From Aliikangiella maris (lineage in GTDB: Bacteria; Pseudomonadota; Gammaproteobacteria; Enterobacterales; Kangiellaceae): DNA of 64,000 bases. The stretch is from the NCBI RefSeq assembly GCF_040719265.1, contig NZ_JBFDAH010000002.1, forward strand, positions 1 to 64,000. The letters are read 5' to 3'. The notes below the pieces were generated by a model that saw nothing but the letters and a program-made list of their open reading frames with translations, ran no database searches and had not been told where the DNA came from. Positions within the stretch are counted from its first letter, which is position 1. Every line of letters begins with the position of its first letter. The position numbers were made by a program, and so were the translations under genes. This document shows, piece by piece, positions 8,922-18,084 of this stretch.

Positions 8922-9185
8922 ATGCTATTTTTTGTTGATCAGTTTGATTTATCGGTCGAAGCATTTTCGACACCGGAAAAGCTGGCAAAACATGTTTTAA
9001 GTAAACTGGGTATTACCTATGAACTGGGTTCTGATCCTGTTAAGTTAGCACAAAAAAGTCTGGGTAATCGTGGCAAAGTTGTTGGTTATGTTGGTGCATT
9101 TAAAATGATTGCTGCCAGCGATGATAATAAAGCACAAGAGCTGGCAAACAAATTTAAGGAAGCGATTGAAAGGTTAAAAAAGTGA
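8922..9185 (+). CDS. Small protein of unknown function
   Basis: 87 residues, not recognised. Mixed hydrophobic start (MLFFVDQFDLSVEAF), a central GNRGKVVGYVGAFKMIA stretch and a Lys/Glu-rich helical tail (ANKFKEAIERLKK). No signal peptide, transmembrane helix or Cys motif. No clear ribosome binding site before the ATG, which lowers confidence. It stands alone between the yebC terminator and the leftward immunity remnant. Confidence 0.45.
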   Translation: MLFFVDQFDLSVEAFSTPEKLAKHVLSKLGITYELGSDPVKLAQKSLGNRGKVVGYVGAFKMIAASDDNKAQELANKFKEAIERLKK

Positions 9186-9255
9186 AAAGTTAAAAGTTAA
9201 AGGAATGAAAAGGGTAAGTTGTTTGATTAAAAATTTAAAAAATTAGAGCATTCGC

Positions 9256-9498
9256 TTATCTTTGCTCAGTTGGCGATTTGTAAAATGAAAAAGAAATTTG
9301 GCTGGTTATTGACTTCGGTAATATCCAATGATTTTTGGGGGGAATGAGATTATCGTTTCCTAATGTTAAGCTTGGAAATTGAAAAGAAAAATGAATGCCT
9401 GATAAAGAAGTTGAATAGCTCTTTCTTGTTGAAAATATTGCGCCTCCTTGGGTGAACCCAAGGAGACTAGGCCATTTTTTGGTTGTTTTGATGATCAT
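9256..9498 (-). pseudogene. Decayed partial copy of the downstream-lipase partner gene
   Basis: The first ~50 residues copy the start of the neighbouring 255-aa protein (IIKTTKKWPSLLGFTQGG versus ILKTAKKWPSILGITQGG; SYSTSLSG in both). The match is lost at a run of six C (plus-strand GGGGGG near 9340). Reading on in another frame restores similarity (PPQKSLDITEVN versus PPENLELASIDW) before a stop at about 9266, and the rest of the gene is missing. So it is a frameshifted, truncated duplicate. It shares an ATGA overlap with the intact copy, showing a tandem origin. Confidence 0.75.
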
Positions 9499-10262
9499 TC
9501 TAACTTAACTGAACTCATAACAAAGTCGATAATTTGGATGGCTTCATTAAACCAGCGATATTGGGTTTCTTGAAAGTCACTAGACAATTTTGCTAAATTT
9601 ATAATTAAATAATTATCATTTAGTGAAGTGATATGAAAATATATTGGATCAGAGTTATCAACACTAAAACTAACCCAGTTAACATTGTGAATGTTCTTCA
9701 TTTTAAAATTATCAGGTATCTTTTTAGATTTTCTTTGAACCATTTCCGCTATTTCATCTTTGTAGTGTTCCGCGGGGTAACTGCCATTTTTAACATAGAA
9801 GTCATAACAGTGTTTCCTGATTTCTTCATTGATACCATTTTTACCTTCATATAAATCATAAATATATGCTTTTAAATAGGCTAGTACGCTTTGAGAATCG
9901 TTTATTTCAATGTTGTACTTTGGATCAATTTTTGAAACTTGCCATTCCATTCGAATATTACCAATAGGTTCAAACAAGCTTTTAAAGAAATTTCCCCAGT
10001 ACCACCATGTATTTCTAGATATTCTAAATGCTTTAAAAAATTGTGTTGCACTCTTTTCACCTTCTTCCCAGTCAATAGATGCTAACTCAAGATTTTCTGG
10101 TGGTAAGATAAGGCTATATTCCCCTAAAACTGATTCAGGTAGTTGATAGCTCAAATTTATTCCTGACAAGCTCGTTGAATAAGAGCTTAATTTATCAAAC
10201 TTTGCACCTCCTTGTGTTATACCTAGTATGCTAGGCCATTTTTTAGCTGTTTTTAAAATCAA
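9495..10262 (-). CDS. Probable lipase-linked immunity or accessory protein
   Basis: 255 residues, family not recognised. No signal peptide or lipobox is visible. It begins with TTG, with AGG about ten bases upstream, six bases after the corrected end of the lipase gene, so the pair is one transcript. The N-terminal 60 residues (KKWPSILGITQGG, YSTSLSGINLSYQLP) were duplicated into the remnant next door. Tandem partial copies beside a toxin-like lipase are typical of immunity genes, so that role is inferred. Rich in aromatic residues (RNTWWYWGNFF). An alternative is a chaperone/adaptor for the lipase. Confidence 0.6.
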   Translation of the reverse strand: MILKTAKKWPSILGITQGGAKFDKLSSYSTSLSGINLSYQLPESVLGEYSLILPPENLELASIDWEEGEKSATQFFKAFRISRNTWWYWGNFFKSLFEPIGNIRMEWQVSKIDPKYNIEINDSQSVLAYLKAYIYDLYEGKNGINEEIRKHCYDFYVKNGSYPAEHYKDEIAEMVQRKSKKIPDNFKMKNIHNVNWVSFSVDNSDPIYFHITSLNDNYLIINLAKLSSDFQETQYRWFNEAIQIIDFVMSSVKLE

Positions 10263-10268
10263 TATATT

Positions 10269-11494
10269 TTAACCTATAATTTGTATATCGTTTTTGTTCA
10301 TGTAGTTTCTTACCCAAGAAGCTCTATTATTTTTGCCTGATTCTTTTAAATGCCGGTAGTAAGTCTGAATCCCCATAAACGGTAAAGTATGTGGACTAAT
10401 ACCAGAGTCGTTGCCAAATAAACTAGGAAGGAACCGTAAACTTCTATCAATAGATCCTAAGCTTAAATCATTCGCACCAGCAATATTTGGAACAAGATCA
10501 AAAGGGTTGCTATTATATCCATTTATCTTTAAGCCGACTTTATTAGCCCATTTTTGAGTTTCAATTAAGTTACTTCCAATTGAATGGAGAGAAGCTTGCT
10601 GATGTGATAGCTTATATTTGTTCTTTCATTAATTACTTTTAACGCTCTTAACAAGATTATTCCACCTTGACTGTGTGCAACCCACTTAATAGGAATTCCA
10701 ACTTTAGCTGCTTTTACCATAATAGCTGATAAATGATTAGCATTTAAGCTAGTGAAAGATTTATCCCATCCACACTCCCACAAATCATGAATTGTATCTT
10801 CAGAAGGATTGTGCACTAAATAATAACTATCAAATTGGTGATTTTGATAAGCCCAATCTAAATGAACACCCATTAGCCACATAGCTTTTTTTAAACTATT
10901 ATTCATCCCATTAACTGCAGCAAAATTTCCCGAAATATTTGTAACCGGCTCGACATGCTCAGTATTCCAACCTTCATGCAAAGATTCAAGCTCTTTGTAA
11001 TGCAAATCCTTATGAATTCTCTTTGATTTATTAGCCCTTCTAACTAAATAAATGGCAGTTCTTTCTAATCTTGATGGATTTTTATGACCAAGATATTTTT
11101 CATCAACAACAAAATCATCAATCACCACCTTATTCCCCTCGGTCAACAAATACCGAATCTTATAATGATAATTGCCAAAACCATACTGACTTTTAATAAA
11201 TCGAAGATAGGGAATATAACGATTTTTTCTAGATTTAGGGTTTTGCGGATTTTTAGATAATGCTTTACAGTCTTTCAGCACCATCATTCGGTCAAACTCA
11301 TTTAAGGCACTTAAGGTATCTACTGCTTGTCGGGTAAATTTGATGTTATTGAGTTGTTGACCATATTGATTGGCGGTTTCAGTTAATTTTCGGTCAAGGC
11401 TAGAAAGGTGTTGCTTGGTTTGCTCCCAAGTCAGTGTTTGCCAAGCACGTTGTTGCGTGTCAGATGGATTAGAAACCATACGGTTGTAGCTCAT
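10269..11494 (-). pseudogene. Lipase-like effector with a frameshift
   Basis: Alpha/beta hydrolase with nucleophile elbow WVAHSQGG. In frame 1 it runs 309 residues to a stop at 10565, but from about 10610 a different frame continues in coding-like sequence (HQQASLHSIGSN, then WANKVGLKINGYNSNPFDL, NIAGANDLSLGS) to a stop at 10269-10271, next to the following gene. The HQQASLHSIGSN block looks like the region after the nucleophile in secreted lipases, so one base appears lost near 10610-10640. The site is not a homopolymer. Either a real inactivation, a sequencing error or, less likely, recoding. No signal peptide; long N-terminal region before the hydrolase part. Start has AAGGAAATAAGTTA before ATG. 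T6SS or related delivery is inferred. Confidence 0.7.
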
Positions 11495-11703
11495 TAACTT
11501 ATTTCCTTTTCCTTGTTTATTTTTTGCTACAGTCTAACAGGTAGGTCTAGTGGGGCTATTAATAAATTGAGATATTGTTTGGTTTTTAATTATGATGTGA
11601 TTTATTTCACAAATAAAAAACAGAGGGGGTATGGCGATAAATCTGATCACTTAATAGCATGAAAGTTTTATATATTATTGTGTTTTAATTAAATACTTTT
11701 GTG

Positions 11704-13532
11704 TTTCTAAGCTGCCTGTGCGGCAGTGAACATTGTTATCTGTGAGGGGCATATCAGAAGACTTTTCTAAGCTGCCTGTGCGGCAGTGAACTTTTAGGTT
11801 CTTGGGGCTTAGGTCTCGCTTTTTTTCTAAGCTGCCTGTGCGGCAGTGAACGCTGATGAGTTTGAAGACTTACCGAGCATGGATTTCTAAGCTGCCTGTG
11901 CGGCAGTGAACACTCGGCAAGTGGGCAACAACCTGGTTAACCATTTCTAAGCTGCCTGTGCGGCAGTGAACATGAACTATGTTGGTTGCTCGCCTGACGG
12001 TTTTTTCTAAGCTGCCTGTGCGGCAGTGAACTGCTTAAATCATAAATGTAAAAATGAGTCTCTTTTCTAAGCTGCCTGTGCGGCAGTGAACTAATATTAA
12101 TGTTATATCAAGCAGGGTTTCAATTTCTAAGCTGCCTGTGCGGCAGTGAACCTTGCTCTGTTAAAGCTGTAGTTGTTTCTGTGTTTCTAAGCTGCCTGTG
12201 CGGCAGTGAACGTACAAGCAAGTTAAGCCAAACAGATATCAATTTTCTAAGCTGCCTGTGCGGCAGTGAACTTAAAAGTGAATTTTTTCGGCTCGTAATA
12301 AATTTTCTAAGCTGCCTGTGCGGCAGTGAACGAGGAGGGTAGCAAATGCCATTACCTGCAGTTTTTCTAAGCTGCCTGTGCGGCAGTGAACAGGGGCAAT
12401 GGTCGAACCCAATCCGGTTTAAATTTCTAAGCTGCCTGTGCGGCAGTGAACAAAGCCCTCGGCCAATGATTGCAACAAGTGATTTTCTAAGCTGCCTGTG
12501 CGGCAGTGAACGCTAGAAAAAGGCTCTGAAGAGGTTTTAATTATTTCTAAGCTGCCTGTGCGGCAGTGAACGCTGATGAGTTAGCAATGATTGAAGCATA
12601 CAAATTTCTAAGCTGCCTGTGCGGCAGTGAACTTCGCAGAGCTGAACTGATGACGAGAATAAGATTTCTAAGCTGCCTGTGCGGCAGTGAACTAGCAGTT
12701 GGTGATTGCTGAACTTTTGGTTTTTTTCTAAGCTGCCTGTGCGGCAGTGAACAAGGTAGGTTTTCTTCATTAACCCACAAGAAATTTCTAAGCTGCCTGT
12801 GCGGCAGTGAACACGCCATCATGCCCTTTCTGCTGTGCTGCCACTTTCTAAGCTGCCTGTGCGGCAGTGAACGGATAGTATGCGCCTGCTATTTCGTTAC
12901 ATTTTTTCTAAGCTGCCTGTGCGGCAGTGAACTAGTTTAGGGTTACTCAGTCTTTTTATTTTATTTTCTAAGCTGCCTGTGCGGCAGTGAACGAAATGTT
13001 TGCGGAGACTTAGCAGCATCAAATTTTCTAAGCTGCCTGTGCGGCAGTGAACATTGACAACAAGCACTATTCTGTTTTTTGCCATTTCTAAGCTGCCTGT
13101 GCGGCAGTGAACAAAAAAAGGCACTGAGCATTTAATACGCAATTTTTCTAAGCTGCCTGTGCGGCAGTGAACGTCTGAATAAAGGGGATTTATACAGCTT
13201 TGTTTTTCTAAGCTGCCTGTGCGGCAGTGAACTTATGCTCCAACTTTTAGCCAGCTACGCCGCTTTTCTAAGCTGCCTGTGCGGCAGTGAACTTTAATGG
13301 CGCTGTTAACTTAGACTCATCAACTTTCTAAGCTGCCTGTGCGGCAGTGAACCGGTCACTGTGAAACTTGGAGTGTTTCTACTTTTTCTAAGCTGCCTGT
13401 GCGGCAGTGAACTATCAACAATAGAGAAAATTGCGAGAACTTTTTTTCTAAGCTGCCTGTGCGGCAGTGAACAAGCAAATGTTTTACGACCTTTTTCAAT
13501 GTTTTTTCTAAGCTGCCTGTGCGGCAGTGAAC
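11704..13532 (-). CRISPR. Type I-F CRISPR array, 31 repeats / 30 spacers
   Basis: 28-bp repeats every 60 bases with 32-bp spacers; one spacer (before the repeat at 12605) is 33. On the plus strand each repeat starts TTTCTAAG and ends GCAGTGAAC, with CTGCC-tgtgc-GGCAG forming the Cas6f/Csy4-type hairpin. This is the reverse complement of the I-F repeat (GTTCACTGCC...AGAAA), so the array is transcribed leftward with its leader at the right end. All repeats appear identical, with no degenerate terminal repeat. No cas gene lies within the window on either side, so the Cas proteins must be elsewhere or absent. Apparent ORFs here (repeating FLSCLCGSE or VHCRTGSLE) are repeat artefacts. Confidence 0.98.
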
Positions 13533-13782
13533 TACACAAAAAAATGAATAAGCTTAGCAAAATCAGTAGGATAGATGGATTTTTGTAAAAATACCAAATA
13601 AATTTGCTTGTTGCTAAGTGATTGATTTATATAGTAGCTTTTTAAAGAGCGAAAAAAAAGGTCAAAATAACCTTTGCGCCATTATAAAAGAGAACAGCAA
13701 AAAACAAATGATTAATTGCATAAAAATCATACTATGAGATAAGTGGAATACATTACGGTGAACAAAAATGCTAAGTGAATTT
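13533..13782 (-). promoter_or_regulatory. CRISPR leader region
   Basis: 250 AT-rich bases with no gene between the leader-proximal repeat and mak. Orientation follows from the repeat sequence. It contains a perfect IHF consensus (separate entry), as expected for I-F leaders, where IHF bends DNA for spacer acquisition. Confidence 0.75.
13615..13627 (-). promoter_or_regulatory. IHF binding site in CRISPR leader
   Basis: Minus strand AATCAATCACTTA matches the IHF consensus WATCAANNNNTTR at every fixed position, 82 bases from the first repeat. IHF dependence of spacer acquisition is established for types I-E and I-F. Confidence 0.6.
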
Positions 13783-14694
13783 TTAGCTTTGCCATAACCA
13801 GGCTGCACCACGCACACCGCTGCTATCACCAAATTTTGCAGGCTTCAATTGGGTAAGCACCTCATCGTTAAAAATATGCGGCTGCCAATAGCGTGGAACT
13901 TGCTCATACAGACTTTTTATATTTGAAACTCCACCGCCTAAAACAATGACGGAGGGATCAAAAACATTAACCACTTGCGCTAAGGCAAACGCTAACTGCT
14001 TAAAATAAATCGTTAAGCATTTGTTGGCTAGTGAGTCACCTTGTTCTGCTTTTGCTGCTATGGCTGATGCGCTCAAATTGGTACCGCCTAATTCTCGAAA
14101 AGTAAAAGCTAACCCCGGACCTGATAAAAAAGTTTCAACACAGTTGGTTCGCCCACAATAACAAGCGCGTGACTGTTGTTGATTGATGGCGGGGGCGGGC
14201 ATCAAATTGTGTCCCCACTCGCCCGCAATCTGGTTTACCCCTAAATGTAAGCGCCCATTAATCACCAGACCGCCGCCAACACCGGTTCCCAAAATAACAC
14301 CAAATACACTGTCGGCATTGGTGCCAGCGCCATCGGTAGCTTCACTAAGGGCAAAGCAATTGGCATCGTTCGCTAAACGGATAGAGCGACCTAACATTTT
14401 TTGTAAATCTTGTTGCAGTGGTTTTCCATTCAAGCAGGTGGAATTGCAGTTTTTCATTAAGTGAGTTTGTTGTGATGGACTGCCGGGCGTGCCAATACCG
14501 ATAGTGCCTTGACCACCTAACTGAGTTTCCAGCATGTGAATTAAACGAACAATTGATTGAAGCGTTAAAGCATAATTGTTTTGCGGAGTGTCGATACGCT
14601 TTTTAAAAAGCAGTTGTCCTTTTGCATCTAAAGCGACGATTTCAATTTTAGTACCGCCTAAGTCAATGCCAATGTGATAGGTTGTCTTTTTCAT
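13783..14694 (-). CDS. mak: ROK-family manno(fructo)kinase
   Basis: 303 residues, the length of E. coli Mak. Phosphorylates fructose (or mannose) at C6 with ATP in the cytosol. Seen: phosphate loop IGIDLGGTKIEI, the Mak-like NSTCLNGKPL, catalytic LANDANCFALSEA, the ROK zinc site GEWGHN ... ACYCGRTNCVETF, and the C-terminal GDSSGVRGAAWLW, which is almost identical to E. coli Mak. N-acetylglucosamine kinase NagK is the main alternative, but the N-terminal and C-terminal blocks favour Mak. Substrate preference is inferred. Followed at 58 bases by the SRAP gene upstream on the same strand. Confidence 0.85.
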   Translation of the reverse strand: MKKTTYHIGIDLGGTKIEIVALDAKGQLLFKKRIDTPQNNYALTLQSIVRLIHMLETQLGGQGTIGIGTPGSPSQQTHLMKNCNSTCLNGKPLQQDLQKMLGRSIRLANDANCFALSEATDGAGTNADSVFGVILGTGVGGGLVINGRLHLGVNQIAGEWGHNLMPAPAINQQQSRACYCGRTNCVETFLSGPGLAFTFRELGGTNLSASAIAAKAEQGDSLANKCLTIYFKQLAFALAQVVNVFDPSVIVLGGGVSNIKSLYEQVPRYWQPHIFNDEVLTQLKPAKFGDSSGVRGAAWLWQS

Positions 14695-14752
14695 TTTATC
14701 TGGGCTAACGGGTTAGGGTTTATTCATTAACGGTAATTAACTGATTAAACGG

Positions 14753-15523
14753 TTAATGCGTTGCTTTAATAATCGTTGATTCGCCAATTGCAACCTCAGG
14801 ACGTTTACGATCGACAGGCGTAACTTTTAAATCAAAACGAATTTTAGGCGTTAATGTTGATTGCCAATAATTGATGTCACTAAAACTTGAATCAAGCCAT
14901 GGGGTTATTTCATCTTCTGTGAGCATGAGCGGAAACGATTTAGCATGAATATGGCTGAATTCAGCGATACTGGGCAAGGTTATAATTGAGCAGGAATAGT
15001 GAAGCGCGCTCGTTTTTTCATTTGAATTTTTATTGGCGCTTTCATTGAAGAGACTTGTTTGATGAGAAAAGCTGACTTCATTATTCGCCATATCTGAAAG
15101 CAAATCGAGTTGCTTTGGCGTTGCTTGAGTGATTGGCCAGGTTTTATATAAACCGCCAAATGCAATGGCAGTATCCAGTGGTTCTATTTTGTAGCGGTGG
15201 TTATTCCATTCATAAAAGCAACTAGCCGGAATGATACAGCGCTGAGTTTGAAAATCTTGCTTGCGGTTAGTTAATAGTTTTTCTTGGCGAGTGTTAAAGC
15301 TCTTATAGTTTTTATTGTAGGTGTAGCCGTTGGCGGTAGCCGATTGAAATAACCACCAGCTTGCTTGTACGCCAGTAACTTGCTCATTTGACATAATCGC
15401 AATTGGCACGGTCATGGTAGGTCGAATATCATATTCATTAATTAAATGAAAATCGATGTTAAGCGTTTTTAATAATGACTCAACAAATGGATTATCAAAA
15501 ACTCTACCAATTGCGCCGCACAT
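14753..15523 (-). CDS. SRAP domain protein (YedK/HMCES family)
   Basis: 256 residues. Family members crosslink to abasic sites in single-stranded DNA through the N-terminal Cys (C2 after Met removal) and protect replication forks. Seen: MCGAIGR at the start, PASCFYEW with the catalytic Glu, FNTRQEKL, and the histidine block HIHAKSFPLML where the family has H-x-RMP. The middle carries a longer Ser/Asn-rich loop (NESANKNSNEKTS) than E. coli YedK, making the protein somewhat longer than average. Self-contained, cytosolic; no SOS box was noticed upstream. Confidence 0.85.
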   Translation of the reverse strand: MCGAIGRVFDNPFVESLLKTLNIDFHLINEYDIRPTMTVPIAIMSNEQVTGVQASWWLFQSATANGYTYNKNYKSFNTRQEKLLTNRKQDFQTQRCIIPASCFYEWNNHRYKIEPLDTAIAFGGLYKTWPITQATPKQLDLLSDMANNEVSFSHQTSLFNESANKNSNEKTSALHYSCSIITLPSIAEFSHIHAKSFPLMLTEDEITPWLDSSFSDINYWQSTLTPKIRFDLKVTPVDRKRPEVAIGESTIIKATH

Positions 15524-15877
15524 ATTATGTCCTGTCTGTTATATCCTGTTTGATGATTACTGATTTAATATTGTTCAAATGTTGTTTAGCTGATTATATT
15601 GGCATTATCTAATGTCCAAGATAAATTAAAAAGTGTAGATTCACTATTTTTCTCTATTGTAACCGATTTATGTGAAGGATATAAATTAACTTGTAAAAAT
15701 TATTGGTCTGTCGACTCTGCTTGTTATTAAAAATTTTCACAGTGGTTTTATTTGTTTTTAATTGAGTTTATGGGGATTTATGATATCTAAAAAAAGATAA
15801 TTCGCATTTGGCTTCTATTGATTGATGAGAAGAGGGCGTCTACTATAAGATAAATACCAACTTATCAAGGAATGGTT
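15524..15877. other. Gene-free divergent intergenic region
   Basis: About 350 AT-rich bases between the divergent SRAP and lipase genes. A weak sigma70-like pair (TTGATT, 17 bases, TACTAT, near 15817-15845) could drive the lipase. Nothing else seen. Confidence 0.4.
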
Positions 15878-17080
15878 ATGACTACCAATAATTCTAATAA
15901 TACTGATACAACAAATAATTCAAATGCTTCAAGTCAACCGCAGTTAACCAATACTAATCAGTCGGCTGAGCCTTTATCTGAATTGATGAAATCAACAGAA
16001 AAAGATGCGCTTTTAAATAATATTGATGAAAGCCAAAAATATTTTCAGTCAAAGTTTCTTATGCAGCCTCCGGTTATGCGGTCAGCATTTAGTGATCGAC
16101 AAGCTTGGTTGATGGCAGAGCTTTCACGGCTATGTTATTTTCCTTTTGAAGGAGGTCATCAGATAGATAAATTTTTAGATATTGCCAAAACAATTGTCGA
16201 TAATCCGGCACTATTTAATAAGTTAAAGTTGGTTGCTGATGCGGTTTTATGTGGACATCGAATTGGTGAACATGTCGCAAGAAATGCATTTGAAAAAATC
16301 TTGGTTGCTCACGGATTTAAACTGCTGGCAACTTTTAATGAAAATGAAACGCAGGCTTTTTTAGCAACTCGTGGTTTGGATGCTTATTTAATTTATCGGG
16401 GGACTGAAAGTTTTGGTGATGTGAAAGCCGATATATCGGCACGTTTAATTGATGTTGATTTACTTGGTATAAAAACACAGGTCCACCAGGGGTTCTGGAA
16501 TCAGTTTATGGATGTTCATCCTAAGGTGATGCAGGCATTAGAGCAGGTAAAAAATTTAAAACTACATATCGGTGGGCATAGTTTGGGAGGGGCATTAGCA
16601 CATATTGCCACACGTTTTTATGCCAGCGACACCGGGGGTAGCACTTATACTTTTGGTGCGCCAGCGGTTGGACTGCCGAGTTTTCAAGATCATATTAAAA
16701 CACCAATTTATCGTATTGTGAATGCTCGTGACCCAGTGCCTTTGCTCCCTAATCCGGCAATGGTTCATGCATTAGGATTTATTTGGCATTATTTTTCGCG
16801 ATTACTTGGTTTTATTGGGACTAAACGACAAAAAGCGGTTGCAGACTTATTACGCGACATGGCAAAAATGGATCAAATTGGTTACCCCAGCCGTATTATC
16901 TATGATAGCGGGCAACCAAAGTTGCGATACAGCTTTAGTGTTTATCAGCGCTTTATGTTGTGGTTAGATGAACCTTGGTTTAATTTTTCTTTAGAAAACC
17001 GTTTTATCAGCCATCATAAAATTTCTCATTACACTAAAGCATTAAGACAATGGGGCGAACATCGAGTCACTTTAAAATAG
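15878..17080 (+). CDS. Class 3 lipase family protein
   Basis: 400 residues from ATG 15878, chosen because AAGGA lies six bases upstream; the ATG at 15872 would touch the ribosome site. The lipase_3 fold is clear: IYRGTESFGDVKADI, nucleophile elbow IGGHSLGGALAH (Ser about 235), YTFGAPAVG, the acid in NARDPVPLLP, and a late histidine region (FISHHKISHYTKAL). The first ~35 residues are Asn/Thr/Ser-rich and probably disordered. No signal peptide, so it acts in the cytosol or is exported by a leaderless route. Substrate (triglyceride or phospholipid) unknown. Confidence 0.85.
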   Translation: MTTNNSNNTDTTNNSNASSQPQLTNTNQSAEPLSELMKSTEKDALLNNIDESQKYFQSKFLMQPPVMRSAFSDRQAWLMAELSRLCYFPFEGGHQIDKFLDIAKTIVDNPALFNKLKLVADAVLCGHRIGEHVARNAFEKILVAHGFKLLATFNENETQAFLATRGLDAYLIYRGTESFGDVKADISARLIDVDLLGIKTQVHQGFWNQFMDVHPKVMQALEQVKNLKLHIGGHSLGGALAHIATRFYASDTGGSTYTFGAPAVGLPSFQDHIKTPIYRIVNARDPVPLLPNPAMVHALGFIWHYFSRLLGFIGTKRQKAVADLLRDMAKMDQIGYPSRIIYDSGQPKLRYSFSVYQRFMLWLDEPWFNFSLENRFISHHKISHYTKALRQWGEHRVTLK

Positions 17081-17117
17081 GCATAGAGCTTAAAATTTAA
17101 AACTTAGAACTTAGAAC

Positions 17118-17750
17118 CTACTGTGAGCTTCTAAAAGTAATATTATACCGATAACGTTGAGCTGGATTATTGGGGTTGGCTTTGATTGTTTTAACCGCAT
17201 GATACATCATGCGCGATTGACCACCCCAAACCATGACATCACCGTCATATAGATTGATTTCAACCGCCTTACCACTGCGCCGGTGACCAAATATTTGAAA
17301 GGTGGCGGGCAATCCAATCGAAACCGAGACGATGGGCTGGGTAAAGTCTCTTTCATTTTTATCTTGATGCGATCCCAGTTTCGAGCCAATTTTGTATTGA
17401 TTGATTAAGCAAGCATCGGCCGAAAAATTATTAAAGCCCACTGCAGCAGCAGCACTATTTGCCAATTGATAAAAATAGTCAGGCATTGTTGGCCACGGAT
17501 GGCCGGTTAAAGGATCGGTCTCGCTATAGCGATAACCTTGTTCATCAGACACCCATCCCCAGTCGCCACAGTTTGTTAGTGGAATATTGGTGTAGTGGCC
17601 GTTAGGTGTCGCCATTTTGCGAAAAGGGGCTTGTTTAATAATAGTCACGATGAGTTGGCGCAGCATTTTTGTTTGGGTAAAGCTGGGTAGCAAAAATGTT
17701 TGCGGATAGACTTCGGTCGTTGAACGCAATCCCGAAAATAAATCACTCAT
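17118..17750 (-). CDS. alkB: Alpha-ketoglutarate-dependent DNA repair dioxygenase AlkB
   Basis: 210 residues. Removes methyl groups from damaged bases (1-methyladenine, 3-methylcytosine) by oxidation using Fe(II) and 2-oxoglutarate. Seen: iron ligands HQD in LGSHQDKNERDF and the distal His in MMYHAVK, 2-oxoglutarate-binding RYRYNITFR at the C-terminus, and the E. coli-like GDVMVWGGQSR. Single gene convergent with the class 3 lipase. Unrelated to the alkane monooxygenase-like gene at 24.5-25.6 kb despite the shared name. Confidence 0.95.
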   Translation of the reverse strand: MSDLFSGLRSTTEVYPQTFLLPSFTQTKMLRQLIVTIIKQAPFRKMATPNGHYTNIPLTNCGDWGWVSDEQGYRYSETDPLTGHPWPTMPDYFYQLANSAAAAVGFNNFSADACLINQYKIGSKLGSHQDKNERDFTQPIVSVSIGLPATFQIFGHRRSGKAVEINLYDGDVMVWGGQSRMMYHAVKTIKANPNNPAQRYRYNITFRSSQ

Positions 17751-17970
17751 AATAAAAAATTTGCACCTGACATCTTATTTTTAAACTTTATCCTGATTTT
17801 AATCTTGGCTTTTGATAATAAGCCGTAAAACTTTTGTTGATTGTAGCAAAAAATAGGCCCGACTGAATATTAATGTCTATTTTGACCTTTGTTATTTTGT
17901 TTGAAAATTAACATGAATACAATCGCAAAAGTCAATGGCAATGTCGTTAGAATTAACGACTGAAATATTT

Positions 17971-18003
17971 TTGTCATAAATCCGTCAAACCTGCGTCATG
18001 TAA
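17971..18003 (+). promoter_or_regulatory. Pho box (three 11-bp units)
   Basis: Three consecutive 11-base units: TTGTCATAAAT, CCGTCAAACCT, GCGTCATGTAA. The first two closely match the PhoB consensus CTGTCATAAATCTGTCAC. The site is 82 bases before the phytase-like lipoprotein start, a normal position for a PhoB-activated promoter, and the predicted enzyme class fits phosphate starvation. Confidence 0.7.
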
Positions 18004-18084
18004 ACCAGCGAAAATTTCTATTTTTGAGATGGGAAGGTTTTCCGCCTATGCCTGTCTAACTTGACCAACAACAGAGTAGATAAA

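Noticed and set aside
12100..13588. Several ORFs of 75-91 residues with repeating FLSCLCGSE or VHCRTGSLE motifs
   Set aside because: They are translations through CRISPR repeats and spacers (60-base period), not genes.
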